DNA from: an uncultured Eubacteriales bacterium
Lineage (GTDB): Bacteria > Bacillota > Clostridia > Oscillospirales > Acutalibacteraceae
Assembly (NCBI GenBank): GCA_934488615.1
Contig: CAKSSJ010000004.1
Span: forward strand, 1-64,000
Direction: 5' to 3'
DNA length: 64,000 nucleotides
The position numbers were made by a program, and so were the translations under genes. Below the pieces are notes generated by a model. It made no database searches, was not told the origin of the DNA, and worked only from the letters and a program-made list of their open reading frames with translations. Below, in pieces: positions 31,386 through 42,300 of the stretch (position 1 is the first letter of the stretch; every line of letters begins with the position of its first letter).

Positions 31386-32241
31386 TATACTCCACACCGA
31401 CCGCAATCTTTATTTTTGCATATTTTGTTCCGATTTTTTCATTTGTCTTTTTATCGTAAGCGTTGACTGAAACCTTGACATCATGCACACCGTAGCTTAA
31501 CTCGCTGAACAGCTTCGCATGATTTATTTCCTTACCGGGTTCAACCCCGAGGGAACGGTAAAGCACATTTCCGTCATCATCGAACACGGTTGCTATCAGC
31601 ACACAGTCGTTGTTTCTCGGATTGCCAAAGCAAAGATTATCGGTTGAAAAATCATCACCGACATTTACTATAGTGTTAAAATAAAAATCAAAACCACGGC
31701 TGCCCTTGGCATTCAGCGCCTCCACCAAAACCTGTTGCTGTTGCACATTGAAAGCACTGTCAGAAGCAGTCGTTTCGCTCTCAATTCGTCCGTTAAATTC
31801 GGTTGACCGTATTTTGGAAGGAACGTTCATGAATACCGAATCGGAAATAAATACACTCGCCGTAATAATCACGGCAATCGGCAACACTATACATGTGAAA
31901 ATTCTGAAATAGTTAAGCGAGGAAAGAAACTTTTTGCTCGTATAATAACGGAATCTCTTGACGAATCGAGCTCGGCGATTTTGACGTCTTTCTTTCTTCG
32001 ACTTTCTTTCCGATCTTTTCTGTTCGGCTTTATTTTCTCTGTCGCTGATTTTCTGTCGTTGCTTTCGAATCTCTTCACTGCGCTTTTGACGTTCTTTTTG
32101 CTTTCTTTCCTTCTCTTCAATCACACGTCGGGCGTTTTTCTGCGCCTCTGCCTTTTTTCGCTGTACGTCCTTTTTCTTATTATAATTGTTTTTGCCTGCG
32201 ACAGTTTTACCTGCCACAGGCACTTTTTTCTTATTAGACAT
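31372..32241 (-). CDS. Membrane protein: basic cytoplasmic coiled coil, one span, extracellular beta domain
   Basis: A 289-residue protein in three parts. Residues 1-105 are extremely basic and helical (KKKDVQRKKAEAQKNARRVI, then KERRQNRRARFVKRF), predicted as a cytoplasmic coiled coil. One span follows (IFTCIVLPIAVIITASVFI). The rest is extracellular and beta-rich (VLIATVFDDDGNVLYRSLGV, HDVKVSVNAYDKKTNEKIG). It shares its outside domain with the next gene product. The basic coil could pair with the acidic/basic coil of the DUF2357-like protein of the same cluster; that is speculation. Confidence 0.75.
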   Translation of the reverse strand: MSNKKKVPVAGKTVAGKNNYNKKKDVQRKKAEAQKNARRVIEEKERKQKERQKRSEEIRKQRQKISDRENKAEQKRSERKSKKERRQNRRARFVKRFRYYTSKKFLSSLNYFRIFTCIVLPIAVIITASVFISDSVFMNVPSKIRSTEFNGRIESETTASDSAFNVQQQQVLVEALNAKGSRGFDFYFNTIVNVGDDFSTDNLCFGNPRNNDCVLIATVFDDDGNVLYRSLGVEPGKEINHAKLFSELSYGVHDVKVSVNAYDKKTNEKIGTKYAKIKIAVGVEYNDEK

Positions 32242-32256
32242 AGAAATCAACTTCCA

Positions 32257-32871
32257 TTATTCCCACGGTAATTTGTCAATATTCCATAACTGCGGATAAC
32301 GGTTTGACTGAACGGCATCAACCTCAATCAGTGCCTTTACCGATGTACCTTGCTCGGTTTCGGTAAGGTCAAGCTTGCTTTCATCAAAGCTCTTTATGAG
32401 ATAGAGCGTGTCATTTCTTGTTACACCCGAGCGGTCGCTTCCCATATAATAAACACAATAGTCCGTTCCGCGGTTGTCGTACCATTCGTCATTGAAAACA
32501 TACGGAACGTTTGTTGTAAACTGAGAAACCGAACCGTCAGCCAACTGCCATTCAAATGCGGTTTTAACTCTCAGACAGCCTGCCGCGCCGCTGCGGTGGA
32601 CAATAACCTTAAGCTTTCCGATATAGTTTTCGTCCTCCGAATTAAGCGAAAGCGTATACAATCCGTTTTCATCTTTATAAGTCTCAGCATCAACATCTTT
32701 TTTACCGTTAGCAAAATAAACGGTCGCCGAGGTTTTTATGCCTGACAGGTAAAAGCTCTGAGATTTTGAAGTCTGGGCAACGTACCACGCCAAAGAACCG
32801 CCTACAACGGCAATTATTGCAACAACCGCAACAATAACGACTATTGCTTTTCTGCTTATCTTTTTTGACAT
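32257..32871 (-). CDS. TasA/camelysin-like exported protein with SipW-type signal
   Basis: A 204-residue exported protein. The N-terminus has a span (AIVVIVAVVAIIAVVGGSLAW) ending in the AWY motif typical of SipW-cognate signals, then YVAQTSKSQSFYLSGIKTSA. The mature part is beta-rich with a single Cys (AAGCLRVKTAF) and VYYMGSDRSGVTRNDTLYLI, a phrase like that of the 34019-34666 product (CYFYYMGDKYES). GGGGTG precedes ATG 32871. Probably a minor fibre subunit cleaved by one of the neighbouring peptidases. Confidence 0.8.
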   Translation of the reverse strand: MSKKISRKAIVVIVAVVAIIAVVGGSLAWYVAQTSKSQSFYLSGIKTSATVYFANGKKDVDAETYKDENGLYTLSLNSEDENYIGKLKVIVHRSGAAGCLRVKTAFEWQLADGSVSQFTTNVPYVFNDEWYDNRGTDYCVYYMGSDRSGVTRNDTLYLIKSFDESKLDLTETEQGTSVKALIEVDAVQSNRYPQLWNIDKLPWE

Positions 32872-32890
32872 ATCCGTCACCCCAATTCCA

Positions 32891-33499
32891 TTAACCGATT
32901 ATTCCGTCTTTATCCTGCGTTGCTGTCATATAAATTCTCGTTGCAACACAAACAGACTTGCCTTGCTTCAAATCAGCGCTGACTTCATCATACTCGACCC
33001 AGCTGGCAAGCTTAACGACCTTTGTCTCCCCCGGGGCAAGCAATATATACTTTGCACTGTTGTACTTATCAAGCTCCGACTTCGTGAGCGAAGAAACATT
33101 CGCCTTGATAGTATCCCTTATGCTTCCGTTTACAAGCATATCATCGGTATAGACAAACCAACGATATCCCTTTCCGTCATTTGTTACATCAACGTTGATA
33201 TACACTCTTGCGGGAACCGTGCCCGAATTGGTAACGTTGATATCGTCATAATTGACCGCTTTATCGAAAAGGATTTCGCCTTCATCGGCAAGCTTAGTCG
33301 TTGCATCAAAAAGAACATTATGGTTAATTACAAACTTTGTATCCACCGAAAGATTACCGAAAACGAAGCTGTTGCCGCTGTCGATAACACCGCTGTCATA
33401 GAACCACGCGGAGGTCTTTGACATACCCGAAAAATATCCGATACAAAGAACAAGGACAAAAGCCATTATCGGCATCATTATTCTTTTTGCCTTACTCAT
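32891..33499 (-). CDS. TasA/camelysin-like exported protein with SipW-type signal
   Basis: A 202-residue exported protein. The signal span IMMPIMAFVLVLCIGYFSGM leads into KTSAWFYDSGVIDSGNSF, a textbook SipW-type cleavage region. The mature part resembles TasA/CalY: FGNLSVDTKFVINHNVLFDA, NVTNSGTVPARVYINVDV, LLAPGETKVVKLASWVEYDE. The stop lies 19 bases before the next gene, and the start overlaps the upstream peptidase gene by eight bases, so peptidase and substrate are translationally coupled. GGAGGTGG precedes ATG 33499. Confidence 0.85.
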   Translation of the reverse strand: MSKAKRIMMPIMAFVLVLCIGYFSGMSKTSAWFYDSGVIDSGNSFVFGNLSVDTKFVINHNVLFDATTKLADEGEILFDKAVNYDDINVTNSGTVPARVYINVDVTNDGKGYRWFVYTDDMLVNGSIRDTIKANVSSLTKSELDKYNSAKYILLAPGETKVVKLASWVEYDEVSADLKQGKSVCVATRIYMTATQDKDGIIG

Positions 33500-34022
33500 T
33501 GCTGCCACCTCCGTTTTTCTTTTCAATCTTTTTTGAAAAAATTATATTGAGCGCAATCATAAAGACTGCGATAATTGCTAAAATAATCAAGCCTTTGGTC
33601 TGTGAAATTCCGCTGAATGCAATTGCGAGATAACCGAGAAGCGGTACACTGTACCACATAACTCCAACCACCCTGTCCGCAGGTGTATCCATCGGATCAT
33701 TTTCTGGGTTGTTATCTCCCTTTGTGGTTATTTGCTTTTTCTCCTTGTCAATCGCGACAACTCTATGCGTAAAAAACTCCTTGCGATCCTTCGAACCGAC
33801 GGTAACAATATCACCGATCTTAATAGAATCGAAATCCGTTTTTCTTGAAAAAACAAGGTCACCGCGATGAAGCGTTTGTGCCATACTTTCGCTTGTTACG
33901 GCATAGCCCTTTGCTCCGAAAGCAATGTTAAAAGCTACGAATCCTACAGCGATAGCGGTTATTATCGCAAGAATATTGAACAAAACATTGCCGATCCTCG
34001 GCTTCGCTTTCCTGTTTCTCAT
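33492..34022 (-). CDS. sipW: SipW-type signal peptidase I (ER-type Ser/His/Asp)
   Basis: A 176-residue membrane peptidase. The catalytic Ser is in AVTSESMAQTLHRGDLV, the general-base His in FFTHRVVAIDKE (His in place of the bacterial Lys, as in SipW and ER enzymes), and the Asp region is TTKGDNNPENDPMDTP. Spans lie at the N-terminus (FNILAIITAIAVGFVAFNIA) and C-terminus (LIILAIIAVFMIALNIIF). Start overlaps the upstream subunit gene by four bases and its stop overlaps the downstream one, strongly suggesting a dedicated pair. Confidence 0.9.
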   Translation of the reverse strand: MRNRKAKPRIGNVLFNILAIITAIAVGFVAFNIAFGAKGYAVTSESMAQTLHRGDLVFSRKTDFDSIKIGDIVTVGSKDRKEFFTHRVVAIDKEKKQITTKGDNNPENDPMDTPADRVVGVMWYSVPLLGYLAIAFSGISQTKGLIILAIIAVFMIALNIIFSKKIEKKNGGGSNE

Positions 34023-34666
34023 GCAGCGGTGCCCGAGAAGGTATATGAATTTATGCTGTCCCAGGAGATATTATCTGCCTGCTTTGCTTCAAACTTTACC
34101 TTTATATTTACAGGCTGACCTGCATAAGCCCTTGAAATGCTGTCCTTATAAACAATGCTTGAAATCGCATCAACATAGGATACATCTGTGCCGACCGACG
34201 GAACACTGTCAAGATCATTAACATTCTCCGACTCGTATTTGTCTCCCATATAGTAAAAATAGCATGTACCGTTTGCGTTTGTATTCTTCGACCATTTATT
34301 TGTGGCAAAAGTAACGTCAATATCATCGCCGCTGCCCGAATAAATTTTCTGTTCCGCTCTGCCTGAGGCATAGCTTGTATATTCAATCGAAAGACGAATC
34401 TGAACATCGGTCGTGGATCCGTTATTTATTCTGAGCATTGCGCCCTGTCCGTCAAGATTAACAAGGTTATCCCCCGGCATAATGACTGTTTGCTCATCAC
34501 TGTCCAGATCCGTAAGCTTTGCCGTCTGAGATGCGCTGACAACGGAAACCGAAATGCTCTGCTTCTTTTCCAAGGTTGTGACAAACCATGCATACGATGT
34601 TCCGCAGTTCATCAATCCTATAATAACTGCCAACGATGCAATAAAAGCAACTATTCTTTTAGTCAT
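34019..34666 (-). CDS. TasA/camelysin-like exported protein with SipW-type signal
   Basis: A 215-residue exported protein. The signal span IVAFIASLAVIIGLMNCGTS ends in YAWFVTTLEKKQSISVSVV. Beta-rich mature part with QTVIMPGDNLVNLDGQGAML, NNGSTTDVQIRLSIEYTSYA and FYYMGDKYESENVNDLDSV, related to the 32257-32871 product. ATG 34666 follows AAAGGAAG. It sits between two peptidase genes with eight- and four-base overlaps. Likely a minor fibre subunit. Confidence 0.83.
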   Translation of the reverse strand: MTKRIVAFIASLAVIIGLMNCGTSYAWFVTTLEKKQSISVSVVSASQTAKLTDLDSDEQTVIMPGDNLVNLDGQGAMLRINNGSTTDVQIRLSIEYTSYASGRAEQKIYSGSGDDIDVTFATNKWSKNTNANGTCYFYYMGDKYESENVNDLDSVPSVGTDVSYVDAISSIVYKDSISRAYAGQPVNIKVKFEAKQADNISWDSINSYTFSGTAA

Positions 34667-35168
34667 AAGCTTTCTTCCTTTCCGCAATTATCAGCTCAAT
34701 TTCAATCGCAGCCCACGCGATATATATAACCGCGATCGCCACCTTAACAGGTGTGTATCGCAAAAATTTAACAAGGTACCCTACATAAGGAATAGATACT
34801 TCAACCTTGCCTCTCGCATAATTTACAGATGTTTTGCCGAGGTCAACCTCACTGTTCGCATCGCCCTTGGTCACAAAGCACTGGTTTTTCTCGTCAATCT
34901 CAACTATTCTGTGCGTAAAGCTTTTGTTCTGGGTTTCATCGGTAAAGGTAACTATATCACCCACACGATAATCTTCAAAAAATTTATAAGGCTTTACAAA
35001 AATCAAGCTGTAAGGCTTTATGGTTGGGGACATGCTTCCTGTCTCAACGACTAACATATCCATTTTCAGTAATTTCGGGACATAAACAACTCCGATTGCA
35101 ACGACCGAAACACAAATTATAACAGCCGTCAGAAGCAAACTTATCTTTTGCTTGCGGAGATCATTCAT
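34659..35168 (-). CDS. SipW-type signal peptidase I
   Basis: A 169-residue membrane peptidase. Ser motif VVETGSMSPTIKPYSLIFVK, His motif KSFTHRIVEIDEKN, acidic motif FVTKGDANSEVDLGKTSV, with N-terminal (LLLTAVIICVSVVAIGVVYV) and C-terminal (AIAVIYIAWAAIEIELII) spans. The acid motif lacks the second Asp seen in the neighbouring peptidases, so specificity or activity may differ. Start overlaps the upstream peptidase gene by eight bases; two further in-frame ATGs upstream lack good sites. Confidence 0.87.
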   Translation of the reverse strand: MNDLRKQKISLLLTAVIICVSVVAIGVVYVPKLLKMDMLVVETGSMSPTIKPYSLIFVKPYKFFEDYRVGDIVTFTDETQNKSFTHRIVEIDEKNQCFVTKGDANSEVDLGKTSVNYARGKVEVSIPYVGYLVKFLRYTPVKVAIAVIYIAWAAIEIELIIAERKKAYD

Positions 35169-35742
35169 TTTCTTCATCCTTTTGGTCTGAGAACTTGTAT
35201 TCTGCAATAAGCTTCGCTAAGTTTACTGCTTCACCCAATGTAATAAGAATCAACGGCAAAACAATAAAAATAAAAATAATTTTCGGATTTCTGAGCACCC
35301 CGAGAACCGAGCCGCCGACCGTGCCGATGTTGACAATGACTTTGCCGATCAAATCGACCTCAAAAACAGCCGCTGTATCCTCAGCATCGTTAGCGTCGCC
35401 CTTAGTGCGGAAAATCTTTTCTCCGCTGTCGCTGTCCTTTATCTCAATTATTCTGTGTGTATTTATTTTTCCGCTGATCTCGGTATCATTCGAATAAAAA
35501 GAAATAATGTCTCCGACCTTCAGTGATGACGGCTTTGTTTTGTGAACAATAACAATTCCGCCAATCGGAATTTCAGGCTCCATGCTTCCCGACTGAACCT
35601 GGAATACGCTGAATCCAAGTACACTCGGCGCCTTGCCTGCGGTCGCACCGAGAACAGAAATAAATACTGTGAATCCGAAAATAAATATCAATACGGAAAG
35701 CACAGACATTACTCTTGAAAAAATCTTTCCTGCCTTTTTCAT
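35161..35742 (-). CDS. SipW-type signal peptidase I
   Basis: A 193-residue membrane peptidase. Ser motif QVQSGSMEPEIPIGGIVIVH, His motif INTHRIIEIKDSDSGEK, acid motif RTKGDANDAEDTAAVFEVD, and two spans (VMSVLSVLIFIFGFTVFISV near the N-terminus, IIFIFIVLPLILITLG near the C-terminus). It is the most canonical of the four and probably the best candidate for the main subunit peptidase. It starts three bases after the upstream subunit gene ends. Confidence 0.9.
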   Translation of the reverse strand: MKKAGKIFSRVMSVLSVLIFIFGFTVFISVLGATAGKAPSVLGFSVFQVQSGSMEPEIPIGGIVIVHKTKPSSLKVGDIISFYSNDTEISGKINTHRIIEIKDSDSGEKIFRTKGDANDAEDTAAVFEVDLIGKVIVNIGTVGGSVLGVLRNPKIIFIFIVLPLILITLGEAVNLAKLIAEYKFSDQKDEENE

Positions 35743-35745
35743 ATC

Positions 35746-36375
35746 TTATGACACCGGCTGAATATTGATTTTAAGCGTTCCGAGTGAGGATGACATTCCG
35801 CTGATCGTTGACGGGCTGTCCGCCGCAAGACCGATCTCATAGTAAATAATAAAAACATCGTTCTTAGCGGTCTGACTGTCTGCAAGCGATCTTCCGTCAA
35901 AAATTTTGCCGTTCGAAAGCTCCGAAAGGCTCATATAATCCGAGCCGAAAAGCATTGCTCCGTCAGAAAAAGAAACACTGCCGTTTTGAACTTTTTTAAC
36001 CGCCTTATATACAGTATATTTAACCTGAACAGACTTTTTTAAATCCGCATTCATGCCCGCCGGCAAATCATTGATTACCATGCTGAGCTTGAGCTTCTCG
36101 TCTGTTGCGGTCGTAAGAATCATTTTATATTTTTTGTATGAACCCGATGTCCAGTTTGTAAGCTCGATATCACCGTTAAGTCTTGAATAGGTTCCGTTCG
36201 TTCCCGCAACATAATATGCAACGCTTGCATATGTCGGACTTGTGACCTCACCTGTAATTGAAGGTACAAGGTTCTGGCTCGGGTTGCTGAACCATGCGAA
36301 AGAAACTGCTATCAAGGTCAGGGCCGATGCCACAGCTAATATTAAGTTTTTAATAAATGCAAACTTTTTTTTCAT
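35746..36375 (-). CDS. TasA/camelysin-like exported protein with SipW-type signal
   Basis: A 209-residue exported protein. Signal span LILAVASALTLIAVSFAWF then SNPSQNLVPSITGEVTSPT, again with the AWF motif. Beta-rich mature part (YVAGTNGTYSRLNGDIELTN; KKYKMILTTATDEKLKLSMV; DVFIIYYEIGLAADSPSTIS). It is the first small gene after the giant protein gene, 19 bases downstream. Likely a minor subunit or the cap/anchor for the giant protein; no direct evidence. Confidence 0.8.
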   Translation of the reverse strand: MKKKFAFIKNLILAVASALTLIAVSFAWFSNPSQNLVPSITGEVTSPTYASVAYYVAGTNGTYSRLNGDIELTNWTSGSYKKYKMILTTATDEKLKLSMVINDLPAGMNADLKKSVQVKYTVYKAVKKVQNGSVSFSDGAMLFGSDYMSLSELSNGKIFDGRSLADSQTAKNDVFIIYYEIGLAADSPSTISGMSSSLGTLKINIQPVS

Positions 36376-36394
36376 TGTAACATCAACCCTCTAC

Positions 36395-39300
36395 TTATTT
36401 ACCGATAACACTCCAAATTGATCTGATACCCCAGTCGGCCTTTGACTCTGTAATTTCAATAGAAATATCAACACTGTCCGTACCGTTTGTTGAGATCAAT
36501 TTTCCTTCGTTCTTTGCGTCCGTAACATCAAGCGATTTTCCGTCGGAATTAACCGCCTTAACCTTATAAGCGTATCCCTCAGGAAGCTCAATGTCAATAT
36601 AAATACCTTCATCGGATACTCTGACACTGTTTATACTTCTTGTCTGATCTCCGATTTTGGTGAAGAATCCGAACGCATCCGAGCTGTCAAGAATCTTTGA
36701 CTTAAGCATAACTCCGATCAGCTTGCCGTCAAGCTTTCCGCTCTTGTCGTTGATCGAATAGCTTACAGACATCATGCTGTCGCTTGCGGGATTTGAATAT
36801 CTTGCAATAGCATTGTCCGTCAAGGCGTAATCCTTGTTTTTCATAAGTGTGATTACAAGACCCTTTGTCCTGTCAACACTGACTGCATTTGAATTAACCT
36901 CTGAAGGCACCTTTATATCTGTATAATTCATCGCAGTGCCCGAATTTGTTCTGGAAACATACCTTACTGCAAGTGCGGCAAATTCAACCGCAGTTGCAAA
37001 CTTCGGCGAACATTCACTCGTCTTAAGTGAGGACGGAATCGCGTATCCCGATGCTGTTCTTGCAAATCCGATGATTGACGGATCCGAAAGAGCCTTAGTC
37101 GTTGAGGACTTCATAGCCTCTGTTTCGCCCTCTGCAGCGGCAACTCCGTTCTTAGCGGTGCAACCGTCAAAGTAAACATTTGACGCGGAAGATGTTTCAG
37201 AGAACATACCTGCAACATTGCCCGACTTCTTTGATGATGAAGCGGCCATGTTGGCAAATACCGCATTTTCAAGCGTTGTATATTCTGCCTCACCGACGAT
37301 TCCGCCTGCATATCCGCCTACTGAAACGTATGCGGTTGAAACAGCATTGAGAATCTTTGAATTGAACGAAGAACCAATTATTCCGCCTGCGGCAAGAAGG
37401 TATGAACCCGTTACTCTGCCTGAGGTTATACTGTTTACGATCTCTGCTCCGTTTTCGGCGCGGCCTGCAATTATACCTGCATCCTGCACGGAACCGCGAG
37501 CATTTACATCTGCAATAACTACGCAATTTTCTATTGTAGCGCCGTTAAGTGTTCCTGCAACTGCACCGACCGATGTGCCAGACCTTGAATCGACATCAAA
37601 ACCGACAAAGCCAAGATTTTTGACAGTACCGCTTATACTTGAGAACATCGGCTCGCCGCTGTAATCATAAACAACGTGATTTCCGCCGTCAAGTATACCT
37701 GCAAAGGTATCAGCAGATTTTACATCACTGAGATCAATGTCTGCCGTAATTGAATAATATACACCTTCACGGTCACCGTTTTGCATCATAACCGCAAATT
37801 CATCCGCTGTACCGACGCGGTAAGGATCGGATTTTGTTCCCGAACCTGCAAGAACTGATGAATACGAAACGGGAATTGCTGTTTTAAGACCGTTGGAATA
37901 TGTGAAAACAAGCTTTGCTCCGTCAATCGAGCCTGTAGCACTGAGCGACGACGCAGAAGAATCATAATTCACAACACCGAAAGGATCCGATGCAATGTCC
38001 GTGAGCTCGAACTTATGACCGCATACCTCAAATTCTTTATATGTGCCATTTCCTGCAACGGTTATGATATCAGCATCTCCGAGAATTGTTTTCTCACCGC
38101 TGAGAGTAACATATGACTTCTCCGTGCCGCCGAGAACACACTTCATGTTGCTGAGATCAATCGCTGTAAGACCTGTATTCTGATACGAGTTAAGCTCCTG
38201 AGTTCCAAAAACACTCTCATTCTGATAAGATGAATAGTATACTTCGGAAAGAATCGTTGCTCCGTCTGCCTCGTTAGCAACCAAAGCATTCTTATCAGCA
38301 TTTGCAATAACCGCAGCCGAAACCTCGCCCTCAGCTTTAGCGGTAATAACCGTTTTCTCAATAAGAGATTTGTCCGCTTTTGCCGTTGCGGCTGAGCTGT
38401 CAGATATCTCGGCAATAACGCCAGCAGAAAGCTTCTCGCCCTTAACAGAGCCGCTGATAAAGCTGTTCTTGACGTTGAAATTATTGCTGTTTTCAAGCTG
38501 TCCGATCAATCCGCCTGCGATATCACCGCATGCAGAACCGTTAAAATATACATTGTCAAGCTGTGCCTTTGATGAAGCACCAACCGCACCGCCGACTATT
38601 GTTCCAGACTGAACGGTTACATCGTTCATATGAACATTTGTGATCTTACCGTTAAATACTCCCGCGATACCTCCGCCTATTTCCACCGTTGCGGATGTGG
38701 CGGCGAGCGTGGTTGAAGCTTCAGACTTGTTAATTGTAATATTCTCTGCCGTTACATTCTCCGCTTTTCCTGCGACTATACCTGCCGCACTGCCGAATTC
38801 AGAGGAGAATACAGAAGAAGAATTGATTGTAATATTTCTGATGACTGTGTCTTTTGCTTCGCCGACAACAATGCCTGCACGGTTAAGACCCGTCACCTTT
38901 GCATTTTCAATAATAATATCCGAAATAACTGCTCCATCGGTTGCGCCGAACAGTCCCCCAAGTACATTGCCTGAAAGCATCATTCCTTTTATCGAATGAA
39001 CCTTTCCGTTATAGAGTCCTGTAAACGTTCCGTTAAAGCACTTTTCAGCGCTTCCGATTGTCACAACGCCGTTTCCGACATTGTAGAAGCCGCCGCCGAA
39101 CTCAAAGTCATTAGCACTAAAGCTGATATCGTCAGCCAAAGCAAAATACTTTCCAAGGCTGTCATAATATGCAACAGTTTCAAGATCATACGCATTGTAA
39201 ATCAAATACGGCGACTCGCTTGTGCCTTCGCCCTTAAGAGGATTGCGTACATCTGCCTTGATTCTGAAATGAACAGGGATTCTCACATCACCGTCCGAAT

Positions 39301-42300
39301 CAAGCACATAGTATGCAACCATCGAAATATCAGCCATGCGTTTTACATCGACCTTGAGAGAACTCTCCGTTGATGAAATGACGCTGATTCTGTCATTTGC
39401 TTCCGAAGTCCAACCGATTGTACCGTCAAAGCTGTATCCCTTAACTGCGGGAACATTGGATACAGTAAGCTCTGTTTCTCCGAAAGAAGAAATACTATCC
39501 ACAGACGCCTTGATCTCGGCACCGTTCGGTTTATCCATATCAACAACATTTGCGTTTTTGATACCAGTTGATGCTCCGAAAGCAGGAACATTTCCGTAAT
39601 ATGTTGAAATTACCGTATCGGTAACAACCTTGTTAATGTTATCCGAATTAACATACTTATCATTTTCTATAGATCCGAGGATTACACCTGCATCTTTGTT
39701 TGTGCTGTCTGTTTTGATCTGCGCGGCACATATTGAATCAGAAATAACCGCTGTCATTTCATTGTAATTTCCGATGCCCTTTATAAGACCTATCATTCCG
39801 CCAACGGAAGAATTTCCCTCTACTGTTCCGAACACCTTAAAGTTTCTGAGCTGAACATTGTTAAGTGCCGCAACGCTGAGCTTTGCGATTGCACCCGCGG
39901 CCGCAACAGCATCAGCAGAAGAGCGAAGCTCAACCTTCGCAAATGACTTTATTCCGTCAGCCATAAGTGCGCTTTCAGAGCCGCTGATGTCACCGACAAA
40001 GCCCGAGGCTGTTGATGTTGAGCTTACAGTGGTATCCTTATCAATATAGCAATTGTTTATTACTGCAACTCCGCCTGAATTGTGAACAGCAAGAATTCCT
40101 GCCGCAACCGTGTTTGCCTTATCGGCACTGATATCGGCTCCGTAAATCTTTACATTCTTTATCGAAAGCTTTGCATCGGAATTCGATTTTGCAACCACAG
40201 CAGAAGCGATACCTGCTTTAACTGTTGAATTCTCAACCTCAGCATTTGTGATTGACGAGCCGATGCTTGAAGAAATTCCTCCTGCAGCAAAGGTTGACAT
40301 ATCGGAAATTGTAGATATTGCGGTAGAAGCAACCTTAACATTTGTTAAAGAGACTTCGCCCTTACCTGCGGCGATACCGGATACTTCCGAAACGCCCTTT
40401 ATCTCAGAGCCGCTTACTGTTGCCGATTCTATCGCTAACTTACCGTCAGCCAATCCGACAACACCCGCAACATATTCGGCACCGTTGATATGCGCATCTG
40501 AAACTGTGACATCAGCTATTCTGCCGTCACATGAAGCATATCCTGCAAAAGCACCTGAATAGTTTGCCTTTGAATTTATTGTACAGTCAGTAATTGTAAT
40601 GCTTTTCACTTCAAGCGTTCCGCCATTGACGGATCCCGAAATGATTCCTGTATACAAACCGTCAGCAACTACATTACTGTTCTTAATTGTAATATTGCTG
40701 ATTTTCGTATTTCCTTTAATTTGTCCTGCGAGTACACCGGTATAAAGTCCACTTGTTTTTACCTCTGCCAAAGCAATTACAAGATCAGAAATTTCTGCAC
40801 TATCAAGCGTTGCAAAAAGTCCCGACTTTGATGTACCGTTTATTTTGAGATTTGAAATTGTATGTCCGTTTCCGTTAAGCTTACCGCTGAAAGAAACAAC
40901 GGTTCCGCCGATCGGCTCAAAAGCCATAAGCTCGGACATATCAATATCGGAAGCAATAACAAAGCTTGCCTTGCTGAGTTCGTTGCTATTCTCGCTGATA
41001 TATGCAAGATCATATGCGTTAGATATGATATAATTACCCTTTGAATCCTTTTCAAGACCGTTGGAAATTTTCACTGTTGTGAAAAGTCCCGTTGCCTTGT
41101 TTGTAACTGTTACGGCGCAACCCTTTACGGTAACAACACCGACCGCACGCTTTACACTAAGAACAAGCTCTCCGTTTTCCACAGACAGATCTGCAATAAG
41201 TACAGATGTATCGGTTGAAATCGAATAGTCGGATGCTTTTGAACCGCTCAGTGCAGTAATTGTCGGCTTTGACAAAGCAAATTTGCCGCCGTTTCCTGTA
41301 AAGAAAGCAACTTCTCCGTCATCAAACGACCACTCTTTGAATTGCGCCTTGTCAATAAAGCTGTATTTAGCAAAATCAACAGGTATCTGTGTACCCTTGC
41401 TCATATACACATTTGAAATTACTGTATCGTTGGACGAAATAGCGGAAACAAACGAATACTTTCCTGCTTCATTCTTGCCAGAAACGTAGCAATTCTCAAC
41501 AGATACTCCCGTTGCACTTATCGAACCGATAACGTTAGCTACATTAGCCGACTTTGCTGTTGAAGAAATATCGCATGCGGCACCGCTGTTTGTTATCTTC
41601 GTACCGTTTCCGATAACCGAACCTGCGATCGAACCGAAGTTGGTAACATTTCCGACAATTTTTACATCAGCCTTTACGCGGCAATTGTCAATTACACTGT
41701 TGCCTGCAATTACACTGAAAACAACACCTGAATTTGTTCCTGATGCATTAAACGATGCTCCGTCAGCAACTGTTACAGCAACATTTTTAATCTCTGCGTT
41801 AAGTGCTTTGCCGAAAACAGCAGATGAAATATCGGATTTTGATATAACGTCAATATTTTTTACTGAGCCGCAAACCTCTGTAAACAACGGACCCGAAACA
41901 TTAACCGCATGTCCGTTTCCGTCGAGAATTCCGCTGAAAGCAAAGGCTGACGTATTAACTGAAAAATCCTTGCTGAGCTTTGCGCTGATTCCGTGTGCAT
42001 ACTTGAGCATACCGAATTCCGCAGAATTACTTATCAAAAGAGGTTCTTCTACAGTTCCGTTGCCCTTGGCATCGGATGAAAAAACAAGCACGGGAACACT
42101 AAAGCTCTGAGATACCTTCAAACTTCCCGTTCCAACAGTTGACGGAAGCGAGATCTCGGAATTATAGTTGATCCATGCAACCTTATCTGCCGTTACACCT
42201 GTTATATTTGAGGACGACAGCGTTATACCGTCACCCGATTTTGTTAAGCCGTCGGCAATGTCAATGCTTGCCTTACCCCATGAAGCCGAAAGGGTAGATT

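Noticed and set aside
36395..36500. Sortase or S-layer anchoring signal at the end of the giant protein
   Set aside because: The last residues (SKADWGIRSIWSVIGK) contain neither LPXTG nor a hydrophobic tail with basic end.
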